Source of the DNA: Lachnospiraceae bacterium YSB2008
GTDB lineage: Bacteria; Bacillota; Clostridia; Lachnospirales; Lachnospiraceae
Direction: 5' to 3'
Length of the DNA: 64,000 nt
Assembly (NCBI GenBank): GCA_000687655.1
Contig: JHWR01000001.1
Location: 124,001 to 188,000, forward strand
Of this stretch, positions 51,514-60,345 are shown piece after piece; the first letter of the stretch is position 1, and the number at the start of each line of letters is the position of its first letter. The translations under genes were made by a program, and so were the position numbers. Below the pieces are notes generated by a model that had not been told where the DNA came from, searched no databases, and saw only the letters and a program-made list of their open reading frames with translations.

Positions 51514-54500
51514 TCACTCATTTTTATTCATTTCATTTTCAATCTCTAATGTTTCGATTTTACTGTCTGCCGCCTCAGTCAATTCCACATTATCACTGAT
51601 CACTTCAGAACTATCTGCCCCACCGATTGCAACAGTCACTCCCTCAGGAGTTACTGCAGCGAGTTCAGGCTCATCATCCAGATTCTCTTCAGTCATATCC
51701 TTATCGCGGTTCATTGCATCATAGAGACAAGGTACAGCGATAAGTGTCAGCAGAGTACCATAAACCATACCGCCTACAACTACTACTGCCATTGGCTGAG
51801 ACATCTCCGTACCCTGTCCCAGTCCCATAGCCATGGTGGACATGGATATGATAGTTGTAAGTGCCGTCATTAGAACAGGACGAAGTCTGGTCTTTGAAGA
51901 CTCTATGATAGCGTCCTTCTTTGCCATACCGCCACGTCTCAGCTGGATTATATAATCGATAAGAACGATACCATTGTTAACTATGATACCCGAGAGCATT
52001 ACGAAACCTATCATGGCTATGATGCTTATAGCCTTGCCCATGAGGAACAGCATCAGGAATCCACCTGTGAATGCAAGCGGAATAGTAAACATGATGATAA
52101 ATGGACTGAGCAGTGACTGGAACTGTGCAACCATTATAAGGTAAATGAGTATTACAGCCAGAAGCAGCATGAGAAGTACCTGTTCCATGGCATCATTTAT
52201 AGCCTGGTCCTCACCGGACATCTTGAGTGAATATCCTTCAGGAACATCTACACTCTTAAGCTCTTCACGTACATCAGCTCCGACAAGTCCGACATTGTAG
52301 CCATCCTTAAGTGTAGCTGAAACTGTGATATACCTTGTCTGGGAATCTCTGTAGATAGTTGAGAGTTCTTCCTTATCAACAAACTTGACTATCCTTGTAA
52401 TAGGTATATCTTCTTCAACAGTCTTTCCGTCGTCATCCATATGTGTATATTTGAACTTAAGCTTCTTTAGGTCGCTTACAGTAACTTCAGTCTGCTCTTC
52501 ATTTGCAACATAAACACTGAGAGTCTTGATATCCGTCGATATACTGGTTGCTGACGATGTATCCGCGAGCTTATCCATTACAACCTGGAATACCTGAGCA
52601 ACCGTCATATTGTATTTTGCAGCTTTATCTCTGTCTACAGTTATGACCACTTCATTAGTCATATCATCAAGACCGTCATCTATCTCATCAAGACCTTCTA
52701 CTTTAGATAGAACTGTGCTTATTTCACCCGCAAGCTTGCGGAGCTTATCCAGATCATTTCCCATGATCTGTACACTGATTCCGCTTCCTGTAAGTGCACT
52801 CATATCCATCATGTCAGCTGAAACTGTTGTAACACAATCCAGATCTTCAGCACGGGACATGATTTCCTTTTCCATGGCATCATTCGATACCTTTATTCCA
52901 TCCTTAAGAAGAACATACATAGTAACGGAATTATCACCGGAACCGCCTCCTGAGGTAAGTCCGCTGAGCATTGAGCTGCTTCCCATCATAGAACCGACAG
53001 TCTCAACTCCGTAGATTTCCATTACCCTCTCAGAAAGCAGATCTGCATATCCTGCCATTTCCTCGAAGGAACGTTCTTCATCCTCCGGCGGAGAAAGAGT
53101 AACTGTTATCTGTGTACTTGCCATCTCCGGGAAGAATTCCGTACCACGCGATACTGACAGGAATACACTTCCCACAAGAAGTCCTATAAGTACCAGGAAT
53201 ACGATAGGCTTGAATCTCATACAGGTACGAAGGAAATTACCGTAACCTTCCATGAACCTGTTTTCCTTAGTCTTCTTCTCTTTCGCATTCTTCAGCATAC
53301 CCTGAGCCATGGCAGGTACCAGTGTCAGAGCCACAAGAAGACTGGCAACCAGTGTATATGCGATGGTAAGTCCCATATCAACGAACAGCTGCTTGGTAAG
53401 TCCTTCAGTAAATACTATAGGTGCAAATACGCATATGGTCGTCAGTGTTGATGCCGCTATAGCACCTGCAACCTGAGATGCGCCGAGCACACTTGCCTTC
53501 TTTATGGACATACCTTCCGAACGAAGTCTGAATATATTCTCGATAACAACTATGGAGTTATCCACGAGCATACCAATACCGAGCGCAAGACCCGACATGG
53601 ATATGATATTAAGTGATATTCCCGTGAAATACATAAGAACGACAGCAAAGATAAGACTGAGCGGTATCGCACAGGCAATGATTATTGTCGGTCTTATATC
53701 ACGAAGGAAAACTATAAGTATGATGATTGCAAGTCCTGCGCCAAGAAGTATATTCTGGACTATGGATTTTATGATTATATCTATATAGACACCCTGATCC
53801 ATGAGAACAGAGAACTTAGGTTCCTCATCCTCTTCTCTTTCAAGAAGGTCGAATCTTTCAAGAATGCTGTCAGTTACATCACCGGTAGCATAGCCCGTCT
53901 GCTTCTCGAAAATGATCAGTATTCCATCATTTCCATTTATCTTTGCATAGACTTCACTTGAATTATCAACCATCTCAACATTGGCTATATCCTTGAGATG
54001 TATAGGTTCTACTCCATCCATTCCAAGATCGACCAGCATAAGGTTTTCCAGAGATTCAACATCCTCTACCTTATCCCCGACCTTAACAAGAACCTGTCCG
54101 TCATCGCTTCCCACATATCCTGCTGGCATCGAGAAGTTCTGAGCCATGAGGATGGCACCAAGATTCTCTACTGAAAGAACCTTATTGATATCTGCCTGAT
54201 CCTTGGCTGAATCCTTAGCAGCATCTATCTCTTTCTCAGCATTATCGAGAGCCGCCTCTCCTGTAAGGAGCTGTGACATTGCATTACTGAGTTCAAGAGT
54301 TCCTGTTATAGAAGCCTTTCCGAGTGCTTCAAGAGCATCATCTATAGTAATCTTTCCTGCTTCAATCTGTGACAGAGCAGAATTGATCTCAGCTATTCCT
54401 GCATTTACCTCTGTAAGACTCTTTGAGAGCGCTGATATAGCTGCCGGAAGATCAGTATAATCATTAACTGTGATTCCCTGAGTTGCAAGGAGTGCCGCCT

Positions 54501-55539
54501 GACTTGCGAGTCCCGCATTAACCTGATCTATGGCTCCCTGGAGTTGTGTCGCCTGAGCCCTTGCTTCGTCGATAGTCATGCCTGCCATAGCCGTAAATGT
54601 ATCGTCATCCAGAAGTCCCTGGTCATACATATCTATAGCCGCCTGTATAGCAGTAAGTCCCTCTGCTGCAGCACTTGCTCCGTCGTATGCCTGCTGGAAA
54701 CCGTCAATAGCCGACTTAAGTGTTCCAGCCGTGGACTGAAGAGAAGTAAGCTGTTCCTTTAGTCCGGCTTCTGTCTGATAAAGCTCGATCTTCTTTGTAT
54801 TGAGCATCGTTTCATTTTTACTCAGCTCATTCGCAGCCTGGTCCTTACCTGCATTTACCTTATTCTTGCCTGATTCTATCTCTCGTTTTGCATCATCTAT
54901 CTCATTATCTGCATCAACGAACTTGGCGTCTATGGCTGCCATGATATCTTCATTCAGTTTATCAACCTTATCTTCGTCTATGGTGACCTGTATCTTCTGC
55001 TCTATACCACCTGTAATGGTAACTGATGCAACGCCCTCAACGCTTTCCAGCTGAGGCTTAATATCAGTATTTACATAGTCGGTGGCAGTAACAGAATCCA
55101 TTCCGTCAACTCCGACAGCTGCAACCATTATTGGGATCATGTCAGGATTAAGCTGGAGTATTACAGGATTACCTATCGAATCATCAAATGAACTCTTGAC
55201 CTGCTCCAGCTTCTGCTGGATATCGATCATGGTCTTATCCATGTTGACATTGCCTTCGTATTCCAGAACAACAACCGAATAGCTGTTATATGACATGGAC
55301 TGAAGAGTCTTAAGGCTCGAAGTCGTAGCAAGAGCCGCCTCGAGCGGTGCAGTGACATTCATCTCAACCTCTTCAGGGCTGGCGCCGTAATCCATAGTCA
55401 TTACTACAACGTATGGAAGCTCCATATCCGGCAGAAGGTCCGCCGTCATACGCGTCAAAGCAACGTATCCTATAACCAACACAGCAACAACAACTACAAA
55501 TACCGTATATGGTCTTTTTACACTGAATTTAGATAACAT
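51514..55539 (-). CDS. RND family efflux permease with a long inserted coiled coil
   Basis: A proton-driven exporter of the HAE1/AcrB superfamily, 1341 residues against about 1020-1070 for most. Twelve transmembrane segments are recognisable (residue 11-30, a cluster starting near IIKSIVQNILLGAGLAIIIL, and the C-terminal set). The proton-relay region includes GIGMLVDNSIVVIENIF. In the first extracytoplasmic domain, residues about 205-450 form an inserted Ala/Glu/Leu/Ser-rich, mostly coiled-coil region before the domain resumes at NFSMPAGYVG. The C-terminal about 60 residues are acidic and cytoplasmic. The gene is close to an anchored unknown protein upstream. SwrC of Bacillus is a distant relative. 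Confidence 0.9.
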   Translation of the reverse strand: MLSKFSVKRPYTVFVVVVAVLVIGYVALTRMTADLLPDMELPYVVVMTMDYGASPEEVEMNVTAPLEAALATTSSLKTLQSMSYNSYSVVVLEYEGNVNMDKTMIDIQQKLEQVKSSFDDSIGNPVILQLNPDMIPIMVAAVGVDGMDSVTATDYVNTDIKPQLESVEGVASVTITGGIEQKIQVTIDEDKVDKLNEDIMAAIDAKFVDADNEIDDAKREIESGKNKVNAGKDQAANELSKNETMLNTKKIELYQTEAGLKEQLTSLQSTAGTLKSAIDGFQQAYDGASAAAEGLTAIQAAIDMYDQGLLDDDTFTAMAGMTIDEARAQATQLQGAIDQVNAGLASQAALLATQGITVNDYTDLPAAISALSKSLTEVNAGIAEINSALSQIEAGKITIDDALEALGKASITGTLELSNAMSQLLTGEAALDNAEKEIDAAKDSAKDQADINKVLSVENLGAILMAQNFSMPAGYVGSDDGQVLVKVGDKVEDVESLENLMLVDLGMDGVEPIHLKDIANVEMVDNSSEVYAKINGNDGILIIFEKQTGYATGDVTDSILERFDLLEREEDEEPKFSVLMDQGVYIDIIIKSIVQNILLGAGLAIIILIVFLRDIRPTIIIACAIPLSLIFAVVLMYFTGISLNIISMSGLALGIGMLVDNSIVVIENIFRLRSEGMSIKKASVLGASQVAGAIAASTLTTICVFAPIVFTEGLTKQLFVDMGLTIAYTLVASLLVALTLVPAMAQGMLKNAKEKKTKENRFMEGYGNFLRTCMRFKPIVFLVLIGLLVGSVFLSVSRGTEFFPEMASTQITVTLSPPEDEERSFEEMAGYADLLSERVMEIYGVETVGSMMGSSSMLSGLTSGGGSGDNSVTMYVLLKDGIKVSNDAMEKEIMSRAEDLDCVTTVSADMMDMSALTGSGISVQIMGNDLDKLRKLAGEISTVLSKVEGLDEIDDGLDDMTNEVVITVDRDKAAKYNMTVAQVFQVVMDKLADTSSATSISTDIKTLSVYVANEEQTEVTVSDLKKLKFKYTHMDDDGKTVEEDIPITRIVKFVDKEELSTIYRDSQTRYITVSATLKDGYNVGLVGADVREELKSVDVPEGYSLKMSGEDQAINDAMEQVLLMLLLAVILIYLIMVAQFQSLLSPFIIMFTIPLAFTGGFLMLFLMGKAISIIAMIGFVMLSGIIVNNGIVLIDYIIQLRRGGMAKKDAIIESSKTRLRPVLMTALTTIISMSTMAMGLGQGTEMSQPMAVVVVGGMVYGTLLTLIAVPCLYDAMNRDKDMTEENLDDEPELAAVTPEGVTVAIGGADSSEVISDNVELTEAADSKIETLEIENEMNKNE

Positions 55540-55593
55540 GAAACTTTTTACCTCTTAATTAAAGTACACCGCATCGAGCGCGGGCTTAAAAAT

Positions 55594-56226
55594 CTAATCC
55601 ATCCACTGGATATCGGTCACATAGAAAACCTCGCATGAACCATCACCACTGTCATCCCTTGACGTGCTCGAATTCCAGTAGAATGTCGAGCCATCACTTC
55701 CGGTGGCATTGATGTTAACAAGATAACCCGTCATATGGATATAGTCACCTGTCTTTATCTTCTTAACCTTATCTCTGACTGCAACCGTGGCAGGAATGAT
55801 ATGGTTATTTGCTGAACAATGTGTTACACCGGCAACAGAGCCTACCGGTGCGATTTCGGCATAAGTGCTCGTGCTCCAGTAATACCATCTTCCCGACTGT
55901 CTCCAGTTAAAATCTATACGATCGTTATATTCGGCAACCTTCCCCCATGCAAGTGCAAGATCCTTCGGAGCAAGCTTGCCTGCCAGATCCGTTTCAGGAT
56001 AATCCTTGGTATGGACAACCAGAGCCTTGATATCGTAGGAGTAAAGCTTTGTAAAATTAACCTTATATTTACCCACTTCCATGGTCTCCGTACCACTTGC
56101 TTCTTTCTGTACAGGATCAGGAATGCCTGCAACTGCCCGTCTTGTTCCTGTATTCTTCTTGGCAAAAAAGCCACCGACAGCGAGAACCAGCACCACCAAT
56201 ATGATCAATATAGTCTTTTTATCCAT
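55594..56226 (-). CDS. Membrane-anchored protein of unknown function
   Basis: A 210-residue protein with one N-terminal membrane segment (about residues 4-21) and an extracytoplasmic part. Conserved-looking patches are YDIKALVVHTKDYPET, DLALAWGKVAEYN, WRQSGRWYYWS, HCSANNHIIPAT, GDYIHMTGYLVNI and SCEVFYVTD. I have a vague memory of similar proteins in diverse bacteria but no named family. The strand-rich pattern suggests a beta (possibly OB-like) domain. It stands 54 bp before the RND gene and could be an accessory part of that exporter. Confidence 0.75.
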   Translation of the reverse strand: MDKKTILIILVVLVLAVGGFFAKKNTGTRRAVAGIPDPVQKEASGTETMEVGKYKVNFTKLYSYDIKALVVHTKDYPETDLAGKLAPKDLALAWGKVAEYNDRIDFNWRQSGRWYYWSTSTYAEIAPVGSVAGVTHCSANNHIIPATVAVRDKVKKIKTGDYIHMTGYLVNINATGSDGSTFYWNSSTSRDDSGDGSCEVFYVTDIQWMD

Positions 56227-56270
56227 CAGAACCCCCTCCGTAAGACAAGTCCGATCATCGCATCTTTATA

Positions 56271-56318
56271 GAAAACAAGAAAGCCGGACCCTCTAAGTGT
56301 ATATACTCACGTCCAGCT
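56271..56318 (-). terminator. Terminator candidate after the HD-domain gene
   Basis: On the minus strand AGCTGGAC pairs with GTCCGGCT (one mismatch, 56282-56318) around a long loop, followed by the T-rich TTCTTGTTTTC. It separates the nucleotidase gene from the RND unit. Confidence 0.55.
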
Positions 56319-56341
56319 CTCGATCAAGTTAATTATTCTCT

Positions 56342-56959
56342 TTATTCCAGTTCATCCAGAGTCATTCCGTATGAAGGCAGAAAATCCTTCATGAAATCGT
56401 GAAGCTCCGGCATTTCTTCCGCCATCTTCTCTATGGATTTCTGAGTTGAGTCCATGGCAGTTCTGAATTCCCTGTTTCCGGAATTCTCTTCTTCAATACA
56501 TTTAATAAGCGCAGAAAGCTTATCCGCTGCCTTAACAAGACGGCGCATGTATGCTTCCTCAGCCTTCTCTTCTTCTGTAAGAAACTCATCAGCGTCCGAG
56601 AAAAATATCTTTCTGTACTCATCCTTCAGGTCATCCGGAAGCTTATCTATGATATGCTCCTCAGCAACCTTCTCAACCTCTTTGTAGGCCGACTTGATGT
56701 CCTTGTTATAATACTTAACCGGAGTCGGCATATCACCTGTGATGATTTCTGAAGCATCATGATAAAGCCCTATAACTGCTGCCTTATCAGCATCCAGCTT
56801 ATGACCGTACCTTACATTTCCTATCACACAGAGAGCATGAGCTATCATGGAAACTTCCAGACTGTGCTCGGAAAGATTCTCCGGGCGGGAGTTACGCATG
56901 AGTGCCCAGCGCTCTATATATTTCATTCTTGATACTAATGCGAAGTAATTGTAGCTCAT
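56342..56959 (-). CDS. yfbR: HD-domain 5'-deoxynucleotidase, YfbR-like
   Basis: A metal-dependent phosphohydrolase that removes phosphate from deoxynucleoside monophosphates. The HD-superfamily positions are present: ENLSEHSLEVSMIAHAL, GLYHDASEIITGDMPTPVKYY and VKAADKLSALIKCIEE. At about 205 residues it fits YfbR. I prefer ATG 56959 (MSYNYFALVSRM), behind GTGAGG; an ATG at 56971 is also in frame. Confidence 0.88.
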   Translation of the reverse strand: MSYNYFALVSRMKYIERWALMRNSRPENLSEHSLEVSMIAHALCVIGNVRYGHKLDADKAAVIGLYHDASEIITGDMPTPVKYYNKDIKSAYKEVEKVAEEHIIDKLPDDLKDEYRKIFFSDADEFLTEEEKAEEAYMRRLVKAADKLSALIKCIEEENSGNREFRTAMDSTQKSIEKMAEEMPELHDFMKDFLPSYGMTLDELE

Positions 56960-56997
56960 ACAATGCCTCACTTGTTCTAAATTATGTAAACTAACGA

Positions 56998-58242
56998 TTA
57001 TTCGCCGTCTTCACCTTCACCATCGGTATCCTCGCCATCTTCAGGCGGTGTTTCAGGCGTGTTGTTCTCGTCCTCAAGTACTATCTCACCGGTACTCTTG
57101 GCACCCGTTTCATTTACGAGCATATCATTAAGGCTTGTAACCTTTTCTGAAGGTGTATAACTTTCTTCACTGAAGAGGAACTCATGAAGGACTTTTACAT
57201 TATCCTTAAGATCCTGTGCAGCTATACATGCACCCTTCTCTTTACTGCTCCAGAAAGTGAATCTTGCAGGGAAACCTGAAGTCTCTGTAAGCTCATAAGA
57301 TGCAAGTGACTGAGCAAGTTTATACATCTCTTCCTCTGTGATACTTGTTCTGATATATGGGAACAGCTCATTTATCATCTTGTCGATGGTAGCCATATCA
57401 CTGCTCTTGAATTTCTCTATCATGGCAGTAATGACTTCACGCTGTCTCTCAGTTCTTGTGATATCACCCTGGTCTGTACTTCTTATACGTGAATAAGCTG
57501 TTGCCTGAACACCGTTAAGAGTCAGGTCACCTGTTTCGAAAACGCCGTCTGAATAGATACCGTTTGATGCGATCTGCTCTGTTATACAGATATTGAGCCA
57601 CTCAAGCTCGTTCTGCTCAACATGAACCTGTACACCGCCAAGCGCGTCTACAGCCCTTGTAAGGCCTTCCCAGTTAACAGTGACATATTCTGTGATTGAA
57701 AGGTCAAGATTCGCATTAAGGGTCTTTATTGCCATCTCAGGGCCACCATATGCGTATGCAGTATTAACCTTTGAAGTAACAGGGTTCTCTTTCTCTATCT
57801 CAAGGAGTGTATCTCTGTATACTGAGCAGAGTTTAACTTCCTTGGTATCGTTATTGATCGATGCTACGATTATGGCATCGCTTCGGTTACCCTTACCGAG
57901 GTTATTGTCTCTGGCATCAACACCGAAAAGAGCAATCTGAGTGTAACCCTTGGTCTTCTCCTCAACCTCTTCATTTATGGCAAGCTCTTCCTTCTTGACA
58001 TTGTCTACTGTCATAAGGCTGTACTTGCTGCTTACATACTGCTTAAAGATTCCTACACCGAGAGCTACGATGATAAGAACCTCTACTATGAGTGCGACCA
58101 CCCATCTCAGGTTTGAAGAAAGCCCTCTGCTTTCAGAACGTCTGACGTCATAATAATCATCGTCATCGTATTCCTCATCGTATCCTTCTTCATACTCTTC
58201 TTCGTATTCTTCATTATCGTCGTAATCGTCGTATCTGCTCAT
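56998..58242 (-). CDS. LytR-CpsA-Psr (LCP) family protein
   Basis: An extracytoplasmic phosphotransferase that attaches teichoic acid or capsule polymers to peptidoglycan. A 40-residue, very acidic Asp/Glu/Tyr-rich cytoplasmic start precedes one membrane segment (about 46-68, WVVALIVEVLIIVALGVGIF). The LCP domain has GVDARDNNLGKGNRSDAIIVAS, KLCSVYRDTLLEI, NTAYAYGGPEMAIKTL, VDALGGVQVHVE and YSRIRSTDQGDITRTERQR, with the pyrophosphate-binding arginines. The C-terminus is acidic. Neighbouring glycan genes fit its role. Confidence 0.92.
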   Translation of the reverse strand: MSRYDDYDDNEEYEEEYEEGYDEEYDDDDYYDVRRSESRGLSSNLRWVVALIVEVLIIVALGVGIFKQYVSSKYSLMTVDNVKKEELAINEEVEEKTKGYTQIALFGVDARDNNLGKGNRSDAIIVASINNDTKEVKLCSVYRDTLLEIEKENPVTSKVNTAYAYGGPEMAIKTLNANLDLSITEYVTVNWEGLTRAVDALGGVQVHVEQNELEWLNICITEQIASNGIYSDGVFETGDLTLNGVQATAYSRIRSTDQGDITRTERQREVITAMIEKFKSSDMATIDKMINELFPYIRTSITEEEMYKLAQSLASYELTETSGFPARFTFWSSKEKGACIAAQDLKDNVKVLHEFLFSEESYTPSEKVTSLNDMLVNETGAKSTGEIVLEDENNTPETPPEDGEDTDGEGEDGE

Positions 58243-58307
58243 ACCTGAATTCCTTTCGTAAATGAATTATCTGAATCATGGTTTGCTATAACACTCTATC
58301 CGAATGC

Positions 58308-59039
58308 TCAGTGAATACGCATCCAAATATTTATTGTATCATAAATCATTATAAAAATCTGCTTAATTGATATTTTTGAACGTCGCATAGTACTTCTCTT
58401 CGGCTGCATAACAACCGGAAGCTCTATGATGGCCAGTCCTTTCTTGGCCGCCATGGCAAGCATCTCGATATCAAATGAGAATCTGTTTATGGATGCTTCT
58501 TCAAATATTGAACTGCAGGTTTCTCTCCTGAAAACCTTAAGTCCGGTCTGTGTATCCTTAACATCCAGTCTGAACAGAAGCTTTACCATCCTGTAATAAA
58601 CATAGCTCATAAGACGTCTCATAGGTGAATACTCTATATTCGAGCTCTTATGAAGCTTGGATCCTATTGCGATATCCGCACCCGTCTCACGCAGCTTGGT
58701 CAGAAAGCCTTCCAACTGGTAAGCCGGAAGATCCAGATCAGAATCAAGAAATGCAACGTACTCCCCGCTCGCAGCTGTCATGCCTCGTCTTACGGCATAT
58801 CCCTTTCCGCGGTTCTTCTTATAGGATATAAGTTTGATTCTCTTATCCTTACTCCTTGCACGTAGCACTTCTTCTCTGGTACTGTCTGAGCTGCCGTCAT
58901 TTACAGCTATGATCTCGAAGTTACTGCAGAAAGCTTCTATCTCCGAAACTGCTGTCAGCAGATTGTCATATATAATCTTTTCTTCATTATATGCAGGCAT
59001 TACTACCGAAAGGCACACTGCATTATTATTTTCTGTCAC
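58308..59039 (-). CDS. Glycosyltransferase family 2, dolichyl-phosphate mannose synthase-like
   Basis: A GT-A enzyme that likely moves a sugar to a polyprenyl phosphate. It has LSVVMPAYNEEKIIYDNL, IAVNDGSSDSTREEV, RGKGYAVRRGMTAASGEYVAFLDSDLDLP, KDTQTGLKVFRRETC and FSFDIEMLAMA. I choose GTG 59039 because GAGG lies about 9 nt upstream. A further in-frame GTG at 59072 has no ribosome site. The gene overlaps rfbB, so coupling is likely. It is without the C-terminal transmembrane pair of some relatives. Confidence 0.85.
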   Translation of the reverse strand: MTENNNAVCLSVVMPAYNEEKIIYDNLLTAVSEIEAFCSNFEIIAVNDGSSDSTREEVLRARSKDKRIKLISYKKNRGKGYAVRRGMTAASGEYVAFLDSDLDLPAYQLEGFLTKLRETGADIAIGSKLHKSSNIEYSPMRRLMSYVYYRMVKLLFRLDVKDTQTGLKVFRRETCSSIFEEASINRFSFDIEMLAMAAKKGLAIIELPVVMQPKRSTMRRSKISIKQIFIMIYDTINIWMRIH

Positions 59040-60114
59040 TGTACATTGCCTCGTAATATTTCTGGTAATCACCGCTTGTAACGCGTTCCATCCATTTCAT
59101 ATTATTGAGATACCACTCTATGGTGAGTCGGATTCCGTCCTTGAACATAGTCTCAGGATACCAGCCTATCTCAGCCTTGATCTTGTCAGGTGCGATAGCA
59201 TATCTTCTGTCATGTCCCTTACGATCTGTTACGTAAGTGATAAGCTCCTTCGATACATTTGCCTTGCGTGGATCTGAATCCGGCAGAAGCTCCTGCAGAG
59301 TCTCGAGGATGATATTGATTATCTCAATGTTCTGCTTCTCGTTGTGACCGCCGATGTTATAACGCTCACCGAGAACTCCCTGTTCCTGAACCATATCGAT
59401 AGCCTTTGCATGATCCATGACATAGAGCCAGTCACGTACATTCTTGCCGTCGCCGTATACAGGCAGATTCTTTCCTGCAAGTGAATTATTGATGATGAGC
59501 GGTATCAGCTTCTCAGGGAACTGATAAGGTCCGTAATTGTTGCTGCAGTTCGTTATATTTGCAGGGAAATGATATGTATCGATATATGCCTTTACAAGCA
59601 TGTCACTTGAAGCCTTGCTTGCTGAATATGGGCTGTGAGGATCTATAGGGCTTGTCTCATAGAAGAAAGCATTGTCATCATCAGGAAGCGAGCCATATAC
59701 CTCATCAGTAGAAACATGAAGGAACTTCTTATCAGGTTTAAATGTACCGTCAGGGAGCTCCCATGCAGCCTTTGCACAGTTCAGCATGACTGCAGTACCG
59801 AGAACGTTGGTATTTACGAATACCTCAGGATCCTTGATACTTCTGTCTACATGGCTTTCAGCGGCAAAATGTACCACTCTGTCTATATCATTCTCAGCGA
59901 ATATCTTAGCTATAGCTTCTTTATCGCAGATGTCTGCACGGATGAATTCATAATTATCCCTGCCCTCGATATCCTTAAGGTTCTCAAGATTTCCTGCGTA
60001 TGTGAGCTTATCTACGTTGATGATATGAATATCATAATCATACTTATCAAGCATGTAATGGATGTAATTTGAACCTATGAAGCCGGCACCGCCGGTTACC
60101 AAATATGTACGCAT
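59026..60114 (-). CDS. rfbB: dTDP-glucose 4,6-dehydratase
   Basis: Second step of dTDP-rhamnose synthesis, an NAD+-dependent SDR. It shows YLVTGGAGFIGSNYIHYML, VVHFAAESHVDRSI, HVSTDEVYGSLPDD, YSASKASSDMLVKAY with the catalytic Tyr and Lys, NNYGPYQFPEKLIPL and a terminal GWYPETMFKDGIRLTIEWYL. The 362 residues are complete. The AGGAGG site is strong. It has a long leader containing a palindromic element. Confidence 0.95.
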   Translation of the reverse strand: MRTYLVTGGAGFIGSNYIHYMLDKYDYDIHIINVDKLTYAGNLENLKDIEGRDNYEFIRADICDKEAIAKIFAENDIDRVVHFAAESHVDRSIKDPEVFVNTNVLGTAVMLNCAKAAWELPDGTFKPDKKFLHVSTDEVYGSLPDDDNAFFYETSPIDPHSPYSASKASSDMLVKAYIDTYHFPANITNCSNNYGPYQFPEKLIPLIINNSLAGKNLPVYGDGKNVRDWLYVMDHAKAIDMVQEQGVLGERYNIGGHNEKQNIEIINIILETLQELLPDSDPRKANVSKELITYVTDRKGHDRRYAIAPDKIKAEIGWYPETMFKDGIRLTIEWYLNNMKWMERVTSGDYQKYYEAMYSDRK

Positions 60115-60141
60115 GTTTTTTCCTCCTAATTGCTAATTTAC

Positions 60142-60287
60142 GATTGATACACCAATCCATATACACTCGAAACGCGCTCTCGCTCCATTCCACACGTAGC
60201 AGATGCTAAACTCACAGACATAAATGTCTGTTCGTTAAGCACTGACGTGCTCCAAGGGTTTCTCGTGTATATGATTGAGTATCAATC
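60142..60287. repeat. MITE-like palindromic element upstream of rfbB
   Basis: The left end (60142-60173) and right end (60258-60287) are imperfect inverted repeats of about 30 bp sharing GATTGATAC, CAATC and ATATACAC blocks. The 84-bp interior has a small perfect hairpin CAGACATAAATGTCTG (60213-60228) and AGCAC-TGAC-GTGCT (60238-60251). No coding frame and no clear target duplication are seen. A degenerate partial copy may lie at 30375-30415. It makes up most of the rfbB leader. Confidence 0.55.
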
Positions 60288-60345
60288 TGTATACTATAAA
60301 CTGTCAGTAGTAGTAAAAAATATACTAACTGGGCTTCTCTGAAAA

